DNA from: Candidatus Hydrogenedentota bacterium
Lineage (GTDB): Bacteria; Hydrogenedentota; Hydrogenedentia; Hydrogenedentales; CAITNO01
Length of the DNA: 64,000 bases
Assembly (NCBI GenBank): GCA_903893795.1
Contig: CAITNO010000033.1
Coordinates: 1 to 64,000, forward strand
Direction of reading: 5' to 3'
Shown here: piece by piece, positions 8,830-17,916 of the stretch
Layout of the letters: every line of letters begins with the position of its first letter
How positions within the stretch are numbered: position 1 is the stretch's first letter
The notes under the pieces: generated by a model
Told to the model about the DNA's origin: nothing
What the model saw: the letters and a program-made list of their open reading frames with translations, nothing else
The model's database searches: none
Translations under genes and position numbers: made by a program

Positions 8830-9868
8830 CATAAATCTCCTGCAGAATGGCGCGCACATCGTACTCGTGGCGCCAGCCGGGGTAATGGCTTTGGAATTTG
8901 CGCACGTCGCTGATCCACCAGATGTGGTCGCCGATGCGGTTGTCCTCCACGTAGACGGTGTTCATGGGCTGGCCGGTGATGGCCTCGCACAGAACGATGG
9001 CCTCCTGCATGGAGCAGTTGCTGTGGCGCGCGCCGCCGATGTTGTACACCTCGCCGATGCGCGGCGCCTTCACCACCTCCAGGAAACAGCGCACCAGGTC
9101 GGCGCAGTGGATGTTGTCGCGGACCTGCTTGCCCTTGTAGCCGAAGACGCGGTAGGTCGTGCCCGTCATGGCGCATTTCATCAGGTAGGCCAGAAACCCG
9201 TGCAGTTCGGCGCCGCTGTGACCCGGGCCGGTGAGGCAGCCGCCGCGGAAAACGGCCGTGTGCATGCCGAAATAACGGCCATATTCCTGCACCATCACGT
9301 CCGCCGCCACCTTGGACGCGCCAAACACGGAATGCTTGGTCTGGTCGATGGACATGGTCTCGTCGATGCCGTGCTCGGCGTAGGGGTGCGCGGCATCCAC
9401 CTCCCAGCGGGTCTCCTGCTCCACCAGCGGCAGCAGGTTTGGCGTGTCGCCGTAGACCTTGTTGGTGGACGTGAAGATGAACACCGCCTCCGGCGCGTGC
9501 AGCCGGGTCAGTTCGAGCATGTGCAGTGTGCCCGTGGCGTTGACCCCGAAATCGGTCAGCGGCTCGCGGGCCGCCCAGTCATGGCTGGGCTGCGCCGCCG
9601 TGTGCACCACCACCGACATGTCGCCCTTGTACTCGGCGAAAACGCGCTCCAGCGCGGCATAATCGCGGATGTCCGCCTCATGGTGGCGGTAGTTGGGGCA
9701 TTCCTCCCGCAGCCGCTCCGCCGACCACCGGGTCGACGCGTCGGCACCGAAGAAATAGGCGCGCATGTCGTTGTCCACGCCGACCACGGTATGGCCCGCG
9801 CGCGAAAACTGGCGCACCGTTTCCGCCCCAATCAAGCCCCCCGAACCGGTTACAATTACTGTGCTCAT
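8807..9868 (-). CDS. NAD-dependent nucleotide-sugar epimerase, CDP-tyvelose-epimerase-like
   Basis: A 353-residue extended short-chain dehydrogenase/reductase. It has the Rossmann motif [16 protein letters not shown], the acidic VGVDNDMR after strand 2, and the [11 protein letters not shown] block characteristic of CDP-paratose/tyvelose 2-epimerases. [10 protein letters not shown] supplies the catalytic Thr/Ser region. The expected YxxxK appears as FGASK, so Phe stands where the usual catalytic Tyr is. A GGAG site lies 5 nt before the ATG. It is probably the first gene of a two-gene operon with the glycosyltransferase. The reaction is inferred from family resemblance; the sugar could differ. 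Confidence 0.8.
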   Translation of the reverse strand: MSTVIVTGSGGLIGAETVRQFSRAGHTVVGVDNDMRAYFFGADASTRWSAERLREECPNYRHHEADIRDYAALERVFAEYKGDMSVVVHTAAQPSHDWAAREPLTDFGVNATGTLHMLELTRLHAPEAVFIFTSTNKVYGDTPNLLPLVEQETRWEVDAAHPYAEHGIDETMSIDQTKHSVFGASKVAADVMVQEYGRYFGMHTAVFRGGCLTGPGHSGAELHGFLAYLMKCAMTGTTYRVFGYKGKQVRDNIHCADLVRCFLEVVKAPRIGEVYNIGGARHSNCSMQEAIVLCEAITGQPMNTVYVEDNRIGDHIWWISDVRKFQSHYPGWRHEYDVRAILQEIYDGLGKRA

Positions 9869-10313
9869 AGACGCTCCAAAATCCTCTGCAAACGGGATGC
9901 GCGGAGGGGACTAATACGGCCGCGCGGAGCGCGCACGCCTGTATTTCCCACTGCCGGGCCGCCTGCCGGGCTATTCTAACCGATTCCTCGCAGAAATCAC
10001 CAACACAGAACCCAATTCTCAACGCCGCACACCCCAGACGCGTCCCCGTAGGGTGTGCGCAGTGAAGCAAAGCGAAACGCAGCGCACCGGTCCCGTTAAT
10101 ATGCAGATGCGCGGGGCGAGCGCAGTGGAGCGAATCAAGAAGAAAGCGCACCAAGCCGTTGCTAAGGTATTTAGCAGGGATATTTCAGGGATATCCCGAC
10201 TTCGCGAATCTACCCTGCACACTATTCTTATACTAGCCTTGGGGGAGAGAGATCCTTCCCGGGCAAACCATGAATTCCAGCGAGGTGCTGAAAGTGCACA
10301 AAAGGAGGCCTTT
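9869..10313. other. 445-bp intergenic region with several hairpins
   Basis: No convincing gene. It contains a 9-bp inverted repeat (CGCACACCC at 10026-10034, complement at 10051-10059), GCTAA-N5-TTAGC (10161-10175) and GGGATAT-N7-ATATCCC (10177-10197). A TATACT hexamer lies at 10229-10234 without a clear -35. The last part (about 10200-10313) is related to the leaders of the two downstream paralogues, notably a CCTGCACA block and a GGTGCTGAAAG block before the ribosome site AAAGGAGG (10300-10307). Confidence 0.5.
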
Positions 10314-12086
10314 ATGAAAGCTTGCGCCCAAACCATTAAACCTGTAGGAATGGTCCTTGCCCTGGCAGTCCTGCTTCAACTGGCGGGATGAGTTGCGGAA
10401 TGGCCCATCGCCAAGGACGTCTACACGACCGCCGAGCAGCAGGTGCTGCCCGTCGCGCTGCCCCCAGACACGCCAACCGTCAATCCGAAAGATGTGGCGC
10501 TGTACGAGGAATTTGGATACAGCGCCTGGCACATCGGCGCCGGCACCGATTACAGCAAGGACCCCGCCACGGTGGAGCCCTATGACAAACGGACCGATTT
10601 GGCGCCCGACTACAAGTCCGCGCCCAACGCCGCCGATCTGCTGTCCTTCTTTGCCATCACCGACATTCATATCACCGACAAGGAATCGCCCGCCCAGGTG
10701 ATCTACACCGGCTGGAGCGCGCCTTCCGGCTCGTTGCCCCTGCTGAACTCCGCCTATTCACCGATCATTCTATCGACGACCCAGGTGCTCGATGCGGCCG
10801 TGCAGACGGTCAACGCGCTGAACAAGAAGTCGCCGATCAATTTCGGCATCTCCCTGGGCGACAACATCAACAACAACCAGTACAACGAGCTGCGCTGGTT
10901 CATCGACGTCATGGACGGCAAGCTCATCACCCCCAGCTCGGGCGCGCATGCAGGCGCCGACACCATTGACTACCAGAAACCCTACAAGGCTGCCGGGCTC
11001 GACATTCCCTGGTACCAGGTCCTCGGCAACCATGACCAGTACTTCACCGGCCTGGCCTATGAAACCGAGAAAACCCGCAAGGCCCACGTCGGAGACACCG
11101 TCATCAACCTGGACCCCAATGTGCTGGGGTCGGGCTGGAATGGCGACACGAGCGGTTGCTATATGGGCGTGGTCGACGGCAGCACACCCTGCGGGGACAT
11201 CATTGGGGCGGGACCGACCGCGCTGTTTTCAACCCCGCCGAAGGTCGTTGCCGATGAGAACCGCCACGCGCTCTCGACAACGGAGTCCACAAGCAAGAAC
11301 TGGCTGGCCGAATTCTTCCACACCTCGTCCAAGCCGGTGGGCCACGGCTATTCCCGGGAGAATCTCGACAATGACTTCGCCTGCTACACCTTTGAGCCAA
11401 AGTCGGACATACCGATCAGGGTCATTTCGCTTGACGACACGGACAAGCCCAGCGCGACGGAAACTTCCCAGAAGTACATCGGTGGCGGCGGTCTCGACCA
11501 GGCCCGCCACGACTGGCTCCTCAGCGAACTTCAGAAGGGCCAGAACGATGGCAAGCTCATGATCCTCGCGGTGCATATTCCCATCCTGCCGCTGAAATTC
11601 CCCACCACCACCGACCCCAAGGAGGTCGAGTCCTGTTTCGCCCATGTGGACGAGGAAAAGGCGCTGCTCGCCACGCTGCACAATTATCCCAATCTGCTCA
11701 TGGTGATTGCGGGGCACCGCCACATGAGCACCGTCACCGCCCAGCCCTATGACCCGTCCCTGCCGAACCAGGGGCCGGTAAACAGCTTCTGGGAAGTCGA
11801 AACGCCGTCGCTCCGCGACTTCCCCCAGCAGTTACGCACCTTCGACATCCGCCGCAACAGCGACAACACCATTTCCATCTTTGTGACCAATGTTGATCCC
11901 GCGGTAACCGAAGGGACACCGGCGGCCAAGTCGCGTGATTATGCACTCGGCCTCAAACGCACACTGGACGGCTCCGCTGCCGGACTGGCGAAAACGGATT
12001 CCTACGACTACAACGCCGAACTGGTGAAACAGCTTACCCCCGATATGCAGAAGATCATCGCCAACTGCGGAACGCCCATAGAGTAG
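10314..12086 (+). pseudogene. Metallophosphoesterase lipoprotein 1, TGA at the lipobox cysteine
   Basis: Reading from the ATG at 10314 (after a strong AAAGGAGG site), the first 25 codons encode a lipoprotein signal ending LLQLAG. The next codon is TGA (10389-10391), where both neighbouring paralogues have Cys (LAGC, MAGC). After it the same frame stays open for 565 codons to 12086, and the sequence is fully colinear with the paralogues. All calcineurin-like metal motifs are intact: TDIHITD, LGDN, LGNHDQY, VHIPILP, AGHRHMS. The substitution (TGC to TGA) separates an intact export signal from an intact enzyme. It is either a recent nonsense mutation, a sequencing error, or a recoded codon. No other disruption is visible. 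I list it as a pseudogene but with real doubt. Confidence 0.7.
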
Positions 12087-12236
12087 TCGGTCCAAGACCA
12101 AAAAAGGCCTGCAGGGATCGCGAAGCGAAACGCATCCTGCACATCTGGAATCGTGTGAAAAAGGTGCCGCCGGGAAGCGTGTTTGTATCGAGCACGTTTC
12201 CCGGCGGAGTGCTGAAAGACGAAACAGGAGATAGTT

Positions 12237-14033
12237 GTGAACCTATACGATAGAATGGCCAGGTCAATCACTGTGATGTTAGCCCTCGCATTCCTGCTGC
12301 AACTGGCGGGATGCGTCGTGGAATGGCCCATATCCAAGGAGGTTTACACGACCGCCGAACAGCAGGTGGTCCCCGTGCCCGTGCCTGCGAACGCGGAAAA
12401 AATTGGCCCGGCGGAAGTGTCGAGGTATGCGGAACTCGGTTACGGCGCCTGGACCGTGGAACCGGGCACCAATTACAGCAGCGATCCCAACCATCCGCAA
12501 CCCTACGACAAGCGCACCGATTTGGCGCCCGGCCACACGGATGTGACCAGCGCCGCACGGCTCTTGTCGTTTTTCGCCGTGAGCGACGTCCATCTCAGCG
12601 ACAAGGAATCCCCGGCAATGCTGACATACGCCGGCTCAAGCGCGGGCTATGGCGCGAACGTCGCACTCGAGACTTACTATACGCCGGCTGCTCTCGCGAC
12701 GACCCAGATGCTTGACGCCGCCGTCCAGACGGTCAACGCGCTGCACAAGAAAACGCCCTTCGATTTCGGCATCTCGCTCGGTGATGAAGCCAACGCCACC
12801 CAGTACAACGAGTTAAGATGGTTTATCGACGTCCTGGACGGCAAGGTCATCACCCCCAGCTCCGGCGCGCATGAGGGGGCCGCCACCATTGATTATCAGA
12901 AGCCGTTCAAGGCGGCCGGACTCGACAAGGCAATCCCCTGGTATCAGGCCATGGGCAACCACGACCAGTTCTGGCTGGGGGGCTATGAGAACGAAAAAAG
13001 CATGCAGGCCCATATCGGGAACACCGTTTTCAACATGAGCATGGACGACACGCTTTCAATGTCGGACAGAGTGAACAGCACCGGCTACTACATGGGCGTG
13101 GTCGACGGCACGACCCCTTACGGGGATATCATCAAGGCGGGTCCGGAAGAGGACTTTGCCGTGCCCCCGACGGTTGCCGCCGACGAGAATCGCCGCTCCT
13201 TGGCCACAGCCACTTCCCCAACCCTGAACGGGATGCGTGAGTTCTTCAACACCACCTCGAAGCCGGTGGGTCACGGATTCACCCAGGCCAATCTCGACGC
13301 CGACTTCGCCTGCTACAGCTTCGAGCCCAAGTCGGACCTGCCGCTCAAGGTTATTGTGCTCGACGACACATGGAAAAAAGCCAACGGCCAGCAAGAGGGG
13401 AGCAGCCCGCCAGATTATGCCGCCGGTTATCTCGACCCGACCCGGAAGGCCTGGCTCAAGAGCGAACTCGACGAGGGCCAGAACAGCGGCAAACTCATGA
13501 TTATTGCCTCGCACATCCCGATCCTGCCGCAATGGAGCGTCACCGACAACGAGACGATCGACAAGAAGTACCAAGTCCTGAACGACAGCGCACTGCTCTC
13601 CGATCTCCACGCCTACCCGAATCTCATCCTGTGGATCGCGGGACATCGTCATGTGAACGTGGTGACTCCGCAACCCTCACCGGACCCCTCCGGCGCCCCC
13701 GAACAGGGATTCTGGGAAGTCGAAACGTGCTCGCTGCGCGATTTTCCGCAGCAGTTCCGCACCTTCGATATCCGCCGCAACACCGACAACACCATTTCCA
13801 TATTCGTGACCAATGTCACCCCTGCGGTTCGGGAAGGATCGCCCGCGGCGAAGTCGCGGGCCTATGCCATCGGCGCCTTTGAGATTTTCGCGACATATCC
13901 CTTTTCAGTGCCTTTCGGTCACTTCTCCGACCCGATAGATCCCCCCTCTCAGGCCTACAACGCCGAGCTGGTAAAAGTGTTGACCCCCGAAATGCAGGCG
14001 GTCATCGCCAATTGCGGAACGCCCATAGAGTAA
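12237..14033 (+). CDS. Metallophosphoesterase lipoprotein 2
   Basis: A 598-residue lipoprotein with a GTG start at 12237, 7 nt after GGAG. The lipobox LAGC places the lipidated Cys at residue 26. The catalytic domain is calcineurin-like: SDVH near 117-119, LGDE at 182-185, GNHD at 240-243, SHIPI (His 426) and GHRH at 469-472, which together give the dinuclear metal site. It resembles the RPA4764-type metallophosphoesterase family. Hydrolysis of phosphate esters on the periplasmic or outer surface is likely; the substrate is unknown. It is the middle member of three tandem paralogues. About 150 bp of leader before it resembles the leader of the third copy, so the duplicated unit includes regulatory DNA. 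Confidence 0.85.
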   Translation: MNLYDRMARSITVMLALAFLLQLAGCVVEWPISKEVYTTAEQQVVPVPVPANAEKIGPAEVSRYAELGYGAWTVEPGTNYSSDPNHPQPYDKRTDLAPGHTDVTSAARLLSFFAVSDVHLSDKESPAMLTYAGSSAGYGANVALETYYTPAALATTQMLDAAVQTVNALHKKTPFDFGISLGDEANATQYNELRWFIDVLDGKVITPSSGAHEGAATIDYQKPFKAAGLDKAIPWYQAMGNHDQFWLGGYENEKSMQAHIGNTVFNMSMDDTLSMSDRVNSTGYYMGVVDGTTPYGDIIKAGPEEDFAVPPTVAADENRRSLATATSPTLNGMREFFNTTSKPVGHGFTQANLDADFACYSFEPKSDLPLKVIVLDDTWKKANGQQEGSSPPDYAAGYLDPTRKAWLKSELDEGQNSGKLMIIASHIPILPQWSVTDNETIDKKYQVLNDSALLSDLHAYPNLILWIAGHRHVNVVTPQPSPDPSGAPEQGFWEVETCSLRDFPQQFRTFDIRRNTDNTISIFVTNVTPAVREGSPAAKSRAYAIGAFEIFATYPFSVPFGHFSDPIDPPSQAYNAELVKVLTPEMQAVIANCGTPIE

Positions 14034-14185
14034 CCGGTCCGGACCCAAAGAAATACGCCGGGGGCGTGAAACGAAACGCAACCTGCACATCTGGAATCGT
14101 GTGAAACAAGTGCCGCTGAAAGAGCGCTCTTGCATCGCAAACGATCTTCCGGCGGAGTGCGGAAAGAACAAACAAGGAGTCCGAT

Positions 14186-15937
14186 ATGAACCCGCGTCAT
14201 GGAGTGGTTAGATCGATTGGTGTGATTTGTGCCCTGGCATTCCTGTTGCAAATGGCCGGATGTGTCGCGGAATGGCCCATCTCCAAAGTGGTCTATACGA
14301 CGGCGGAACAGCAGGTTCTTCCCTTCGCCATAGCTTCGGGAACACCGCCAATCAAGCCGTCAGAGGTGCCGCGCTATGTGGAACTCGGTTACAGCGCCTG
14401 GCACGCCAGTCCCGGCACCGATTACGGGACCGATCCCAAGAACCCGGTGCCTTACGACAAGCGGACCGAACTTGCGCCGGCCTACGCCGGTGCCCCCAAT
14501 GCCGCCCGCCTTTTGTCCTTCTTCGCCATCACCGACATTCATATCACCGACAAGGAATCCCCGGCCCAGCCGCTCTACTCCGGCTGGAGCGCACCGTTTG
14601 CCGCTCCGCGCCTTCTGGTTACGTGCTACTCGCCCGTCATTCTTTCGACAACACAGGTGCTGGATGCGGCCATCCAAACGGTCAACGCGCTGCACAAGCG
14701 GTCGCCGTTCGATTTCGGCATCTCCCTCGGCGACAACATCAACAACACCCAGTACAACGAGCTGAGATGGTTCATCGACGTTCTGGACGGCAAGGCCATC
14801 ACCCCCAGTTCCGGCGTCCATGACGGCGCCGACACCATCGACTATCAGAGACCGTACAAGGCCGCGGGGCTCGACAGGACAATTCCCTGGTATCAGGTCC
14901 TTGGCAACCATGACCAGTACCTGGCAGGCGGCGCCCAGGAAAATGCAAAAACCCAGGCAACCCATGTGGGCGACACCATCATAAACATGGCAAATGATCC
15001 GTCGCCAACCGGTTTGAACGGGTCCGGTTTCTATATGGGCGTGGTCGATGGAGCAACGCCCTACGGGGATGTCATCGGCGCGGGACCGGAAGAGGACTTC
15101 CCCACCCCCCCGAAGGTTGTTGCCGACGAGAACCGCCACTCCCTGGTGACCGAGACCTCCACAAGCCTGAACTGGATGGGCGAATTCTTCCACACCGATT
15201 CGAAACCGGTCGGCCACGGCTTCACCCAGGCAAATCTGGACAAAGACTTTGCCTGCTATTCCTTTGAGCCCCAATCGGACTTGCCGCTCAAGGTTATTGT
15301 GCTTGACGACACCGCCAAGGGACCCGGTCAGCCAGACTACGGCGGCGGTGCGCTCGACCAGGCAAGGCTCGACTGGCTCACCGGAGAGCTCCAGCAGGGC
15401 CAGGACGATGGAAAGCTCATGATTATCGCGGCCCATATTCCGGTCAAACCGGCCAAGGGTCTCACCGATGACACCCCCGCCCATACTTTCAGAGACGAGA
15501 AATCCGAAGATTCGCTGCTGGCAACGCTTCACGCCTATCCCAATCTCATTCTGTGGATCGCCGGACATCGTCACCTGAACACCGTCACCGCCCAGCCCTA
15601 CGACCCGTCCATGGCCGCACAGGGTCCCGAGAACAGCTTCTGGGAGGTCGAGACGGCATCGCTCCGCGATTTCCCCCAGCAGTTCCGCACTTTCGACATC
15701 CGCCGCAACAGCGACAACACCATTTCCATCTTTGTGACCGACGTCGATCCCGCCGTGACCGAAGGGTCGCCCGCGGCGAAGGCACGGGACTATGCCATCG
15801 GTGCCGCGCGACTATTCGGCGCGACGCCTGAAAACAATGCGGACACGAGTTCCCAAGCCTACAACGCCGAACTGGTGAAACAGCTCACGCCCGCCATGCA
15901 GGCTGTCATCGCCACTTGCGGAACGCCCCTGGAGTAG
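14186..15937 (+). CDS. Metallophosphoesterase lipoprotein 3
   Basis: This 583-residue paralogue of the two preceding genes starts at the ATG at 14186 after AAGGAG. Its lipobox is MAGC with Cys at residue 26. The metal motifs are in the same order: ITDIHITD, LGDN, LGNHDQYL, AAHIPV, AGHRHLN. It has the conserved WEVET/A-SLRDFPQQ-RTFDIRRN block after the catalytic core, and the same C-terminal CGTP-(I/L)E ending as the other two. The three proteins differ mainly at the N-terminus and in loops around 280-330 and the extreme C-terminal part, where substrate contacts are likely. A strong hairpin follows the gene. Confidence 0.85.
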   Translation: MNPRHGVVRSIGVICALAFLLQMAGCVAEWPISKVVYTTAEQQVLPFAIASGTPPIKPSEVPRYVELGYSAWHASPGTDYGTDPKNPVPYDKRTELAPAYAGAPNAARLLSFFAITDIHITDKESPAQPLYSGWSAPFAAPRLLVTCYSPVILSTTQVLDAAIQTVNALHKRSPFDFGISLGDNINNTQYNELRWFIDVLDGKAITPSSGVHDGADTIDYQRPYKAAGLDRTIPWYQVLGNHDQYLAGGAQENAKTQATHVGDTIINMANDPSPTGLNGSGFYMGVVDGATPYGDVIGAGPEEDFPTPPKVVADENRHSLVTETSTSLNWMGEFFHTDSKPVGHGFTQANLDKDFACYSFEPQSDLPLKVIVLDDTAKGPGQPDYGGGALDQARLDWLTGELQQGQDDGKLMIIAAHIPVKPAKGLTDDTPAHTFRDEKSEDSLLATLHAYPNLILWIAGHRHLNTVTAQPYDPSMAAQGPENSFWEVETASLRDFPQQFRTFDIRRNSDNTISIFVTDVDPAVTEGSPAAKARDYAIGAARLFGATPENNADTSSQAYNAELVKQLTPAMQAVIATCGTPLE

Positions 15938-15992
15938 CCCTCAAAAGGTCGCCCCGGCACACTGCGGCAGCAACCGCCCAAGCATCATCATC

Positions 15993-16020
15993 CGCGCGGC
16001 TGGACTCTTCCAGCCGTGCG
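15993..16020. terminator. Hairpin between convergent genes
   Basis: CGGCTGGA (15997-16004), loop CTCT and TCCAGCCG (16009-16016) form a perfect 8-bp stem. It extends to 12 bp if one G-T pair is allowed. No U-tract follows on either strand, so termination is only inferred from its position after the phosphoesterase array and before the convergent gene ending at 16162. Confidence 0.45.
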
Positions 16021-16161
16021 GTGTCACAAGCATACGGAGTTGGGGAGAGGCACGCCTGATGCGAACGACCTCCATTGGCCTCTTGTTGACCGTGCCGGTG
16101 CCTTTGTTCAGAGACGATGGTGCGGTGGGGTTTGCAAACCCACACCGGACCCTTCCGCCCT

Positions 16162-17859
16162 CTACAGCGTTTCAAAAGTCAGGGTGTGCTGGAAGGGCGT
16201 GTAGCCGGTGAGGTAGACGCTGGGGCCGGGAAGTTTGCCCTCGGCACCCCGCATCTGCACCCAGGCGTGCTCGGCCTTTCCCGGGCCAAAGCGAAAACCG
16301 TCGCCGCCCATCCGGTACTCGGCAAACCCTTCCTTGAGCAGAAATGCGTCTCCCGTGTTGGGCGCCGCCGTGACCCCGGTCAGTTCCCCCCCTTCCCGCA
16401 GGTTAATCTCCACGACAAAAGGAACCTTGTCCGTGCCCTGGGCGCTGATGAAGAGTTCAAAACCCTGTTCGGTTTCGCGGATACCCGCCTCGTAGGCAAG
16501 TTTGCAGATTTGCGATCCCCTGCGTTTTGAAACGACATCGGACCAGGTTTCCGGGCGCACCGGCAACAGGCCCGGGTCGCTGATGGGCTGCATGTATGAG
16601 CCCCGCAGGGTCTGCTTGAAATGAAAGGTGCCGTCGCTTTTTTCAAACGACACGGGGACAAACTGGCCCTTTCCGAAGAAAGCGCTGGCGAAACGAACCG
16701 CGTTGATCACCGCCGGGCCGCGCCTCAGGGAAACCCACCGGCTGTTCCCCTTTTGCAGGATGGTCGCGCTGGTTTTTCCCCGCCGAATGCGGGTGACTCC
16801 GTAGACGGGATAGTCTTTCTCGTAGTTGTCGGGGATGGGCGTTGCGGCGGCAAGCGGTTTTTCCAGTTCCGGATATTCCATCACCCTGGCCAGCACGGCG
16901 CTCTCCGGCTTCAGCAGATTGAACATCGACGCGTACAGGCCGTTGCCGTCGCGAACGGCCATGTAACGCAGCGCGAACCAATACTTGTCCATCGTCCCCC
17001 GGGAGTTCAGGTCTTGTCTGCGCGATATCTCGGTCACCACCTCGCCGTCGGGGTGAATCAGGTAGGCCATGGCGTCCAGGTTCTTGCGGACCGGCTCCAG
17101 CAATTCGTCGCGCTTCAGTCTGTGCGCCATCACCACCAACGCATCATTGACCACGGCGTTGTAACCGGCGGTGCTCCGTTCGGTGTACTGTCCGTCTTCG
17201 TCAATGTCGATGCCCTCGGCAAGCCACTGATCAATCCGGGCAACATACTGCGGGTCGGGAAACAGGTCGTTGATCTGGGCCAGCGCCGACGAAACCACCC
17301 AGCGGTGATTGGGGGTGTGAATGCCTCCCTTGGACAGGCCCTGGCCGGCCCGAAGCAGGAAATCCCGCAGGAACGACAGTACCGCCTCGTCCCCGTTCAT
17401 TTGAGCCAGCTTCGCGGCGGTGCCCACATGATGCACCACAAACCCCGTGTCCGGCGGGGAGTTGAAGTTGGTGGCGAACAAATCTATGTTCCCCTCGGCG
17501 TTCTGAGAGCGCGCTAGGAAACCCGCCAACAGTTTCATCTGTTCCAGGAGCGCCCCGCTGGCATGGTGCGCGGACTGTGGGTGAAAATACGCCGCAACGC
17601 AGTCTCTCAGCAGTTCCGCGGCGGTATGGCAGTAATGGATGCCCCACTGGTCCGGGACGCCGCCGCACCAGCGGCTCTGCGCGTCCGTCACCTGTCCTTC
17701 CAGCCGGCCCTGAAGCCTCTCGTCGTTCATCTGCACCAGCGTGGAGACCGCCGCCCCGCCCGCCGCAGCCTTGCCTGCCGCCCTGACCGGCATCGACAGG
17801 CTAACCGCTGAGGCGATTCCCAGCGCGAGGGCCTCTCGCCGGTTCATCTCTATTGCCAT
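16162..17859 (-). CDS. Tat-exported protein, possible alpha/alpha-toroid polysaccharide-active enzyme
   Basis: The product is 565 residues. The N-terminus MAIEMNRREALALGIASAVSL followed by an Ala-rich stretch fits a twin-arginine signal; an ATG 4 codons later is an alternative start. The first 330 residues are helical with repeated aromatic/His motifs (QWGIHYCHTAAELLRD, HHVGTAAKLAQ, HTPNHRWVVSSALAQ, ERSTAGYNAVVNDALVVMA). This resembles the alpha/alpha-toroid of heparinase- or chondroitin-lyase-type enzymes, and a beta-rich C-terminal domain follows as in those families. I cannot place it in a numbered family. It lies 57 bp downstream of the giant 2181-residue gene on the same strand and is probably co-transcribed, so it may share the palindrome-linked promoter. 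Confidence 0.55.
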   Translation of the reverse strand: MAIEMNRREALALGIASAVSLSMPVRAAGKAAAGGAAVSTLVQMNDERLQGRLEGQVTDAQSRWCGGVPDQWGIHYCHTAAELLRDCVAAYFHPQSAHHASGALLEQMKLLAGFLARSQNAEGNIDLFATNFNSPPDTGFVVHHVGTAAKLAQMNGDEAVLSFLRDFLLRAGQGLSKGGIHTPNHRWVVSSALAQINDLFPDPQYVARIDQWLAEGIDIDEDGQYTERSTAGYNAVVNDALVVMAHRLKRDELLEPVRKNLDAMAYLIHPDGEVVTEISRRQDLNSRGTMDKYWFALRYMAVRDGNGLYASMFNLLKPESAVLARVMEYPELEKPLAAATPIPDNYEKDYPVYGVTRIRRGKTSATILQKGNSRWVSLRRGPAVINAVRFASAFFGKGQFVPVSFEKSDGTFHFKQTLRGSYMQPISDPGLLPVRPETWSDVVSKRRGSQICKLAYEAGIRETEQGFELFISAQGTDKVPFVVEINLREGGELTGVTAAPNTGDAFLLKEGFAEYRMGGDGFRFGPGKAEHAWVQMRGAEGKLPGPSVYLTGYTPFQHTLTFETL

Positions 17860-17916
17860 GGTGCTTGCGCCTTTCCTTGATGTTGGTCCATAGACCGTTT
17901 CGGGCGGGGCTCAGTT

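Noticed and set aside
10053-10391. 112-codon frame ending at the TGA in the lipobox
   Set aside because: It only extends the true start (10314, with AAAGGAGG) upstream through non-coding leader sequence; the extra N-terminus would disable the signal peptide.
10389-10440. Possible selenocysteine insertion element after the TGA
   Set aside because: I looked for a stem-loop in the 40-50 nt after TGA and found none that is convincing; selenocysteine at a lipobox would also be without precedent known to me. Kept only as a remote alternative.
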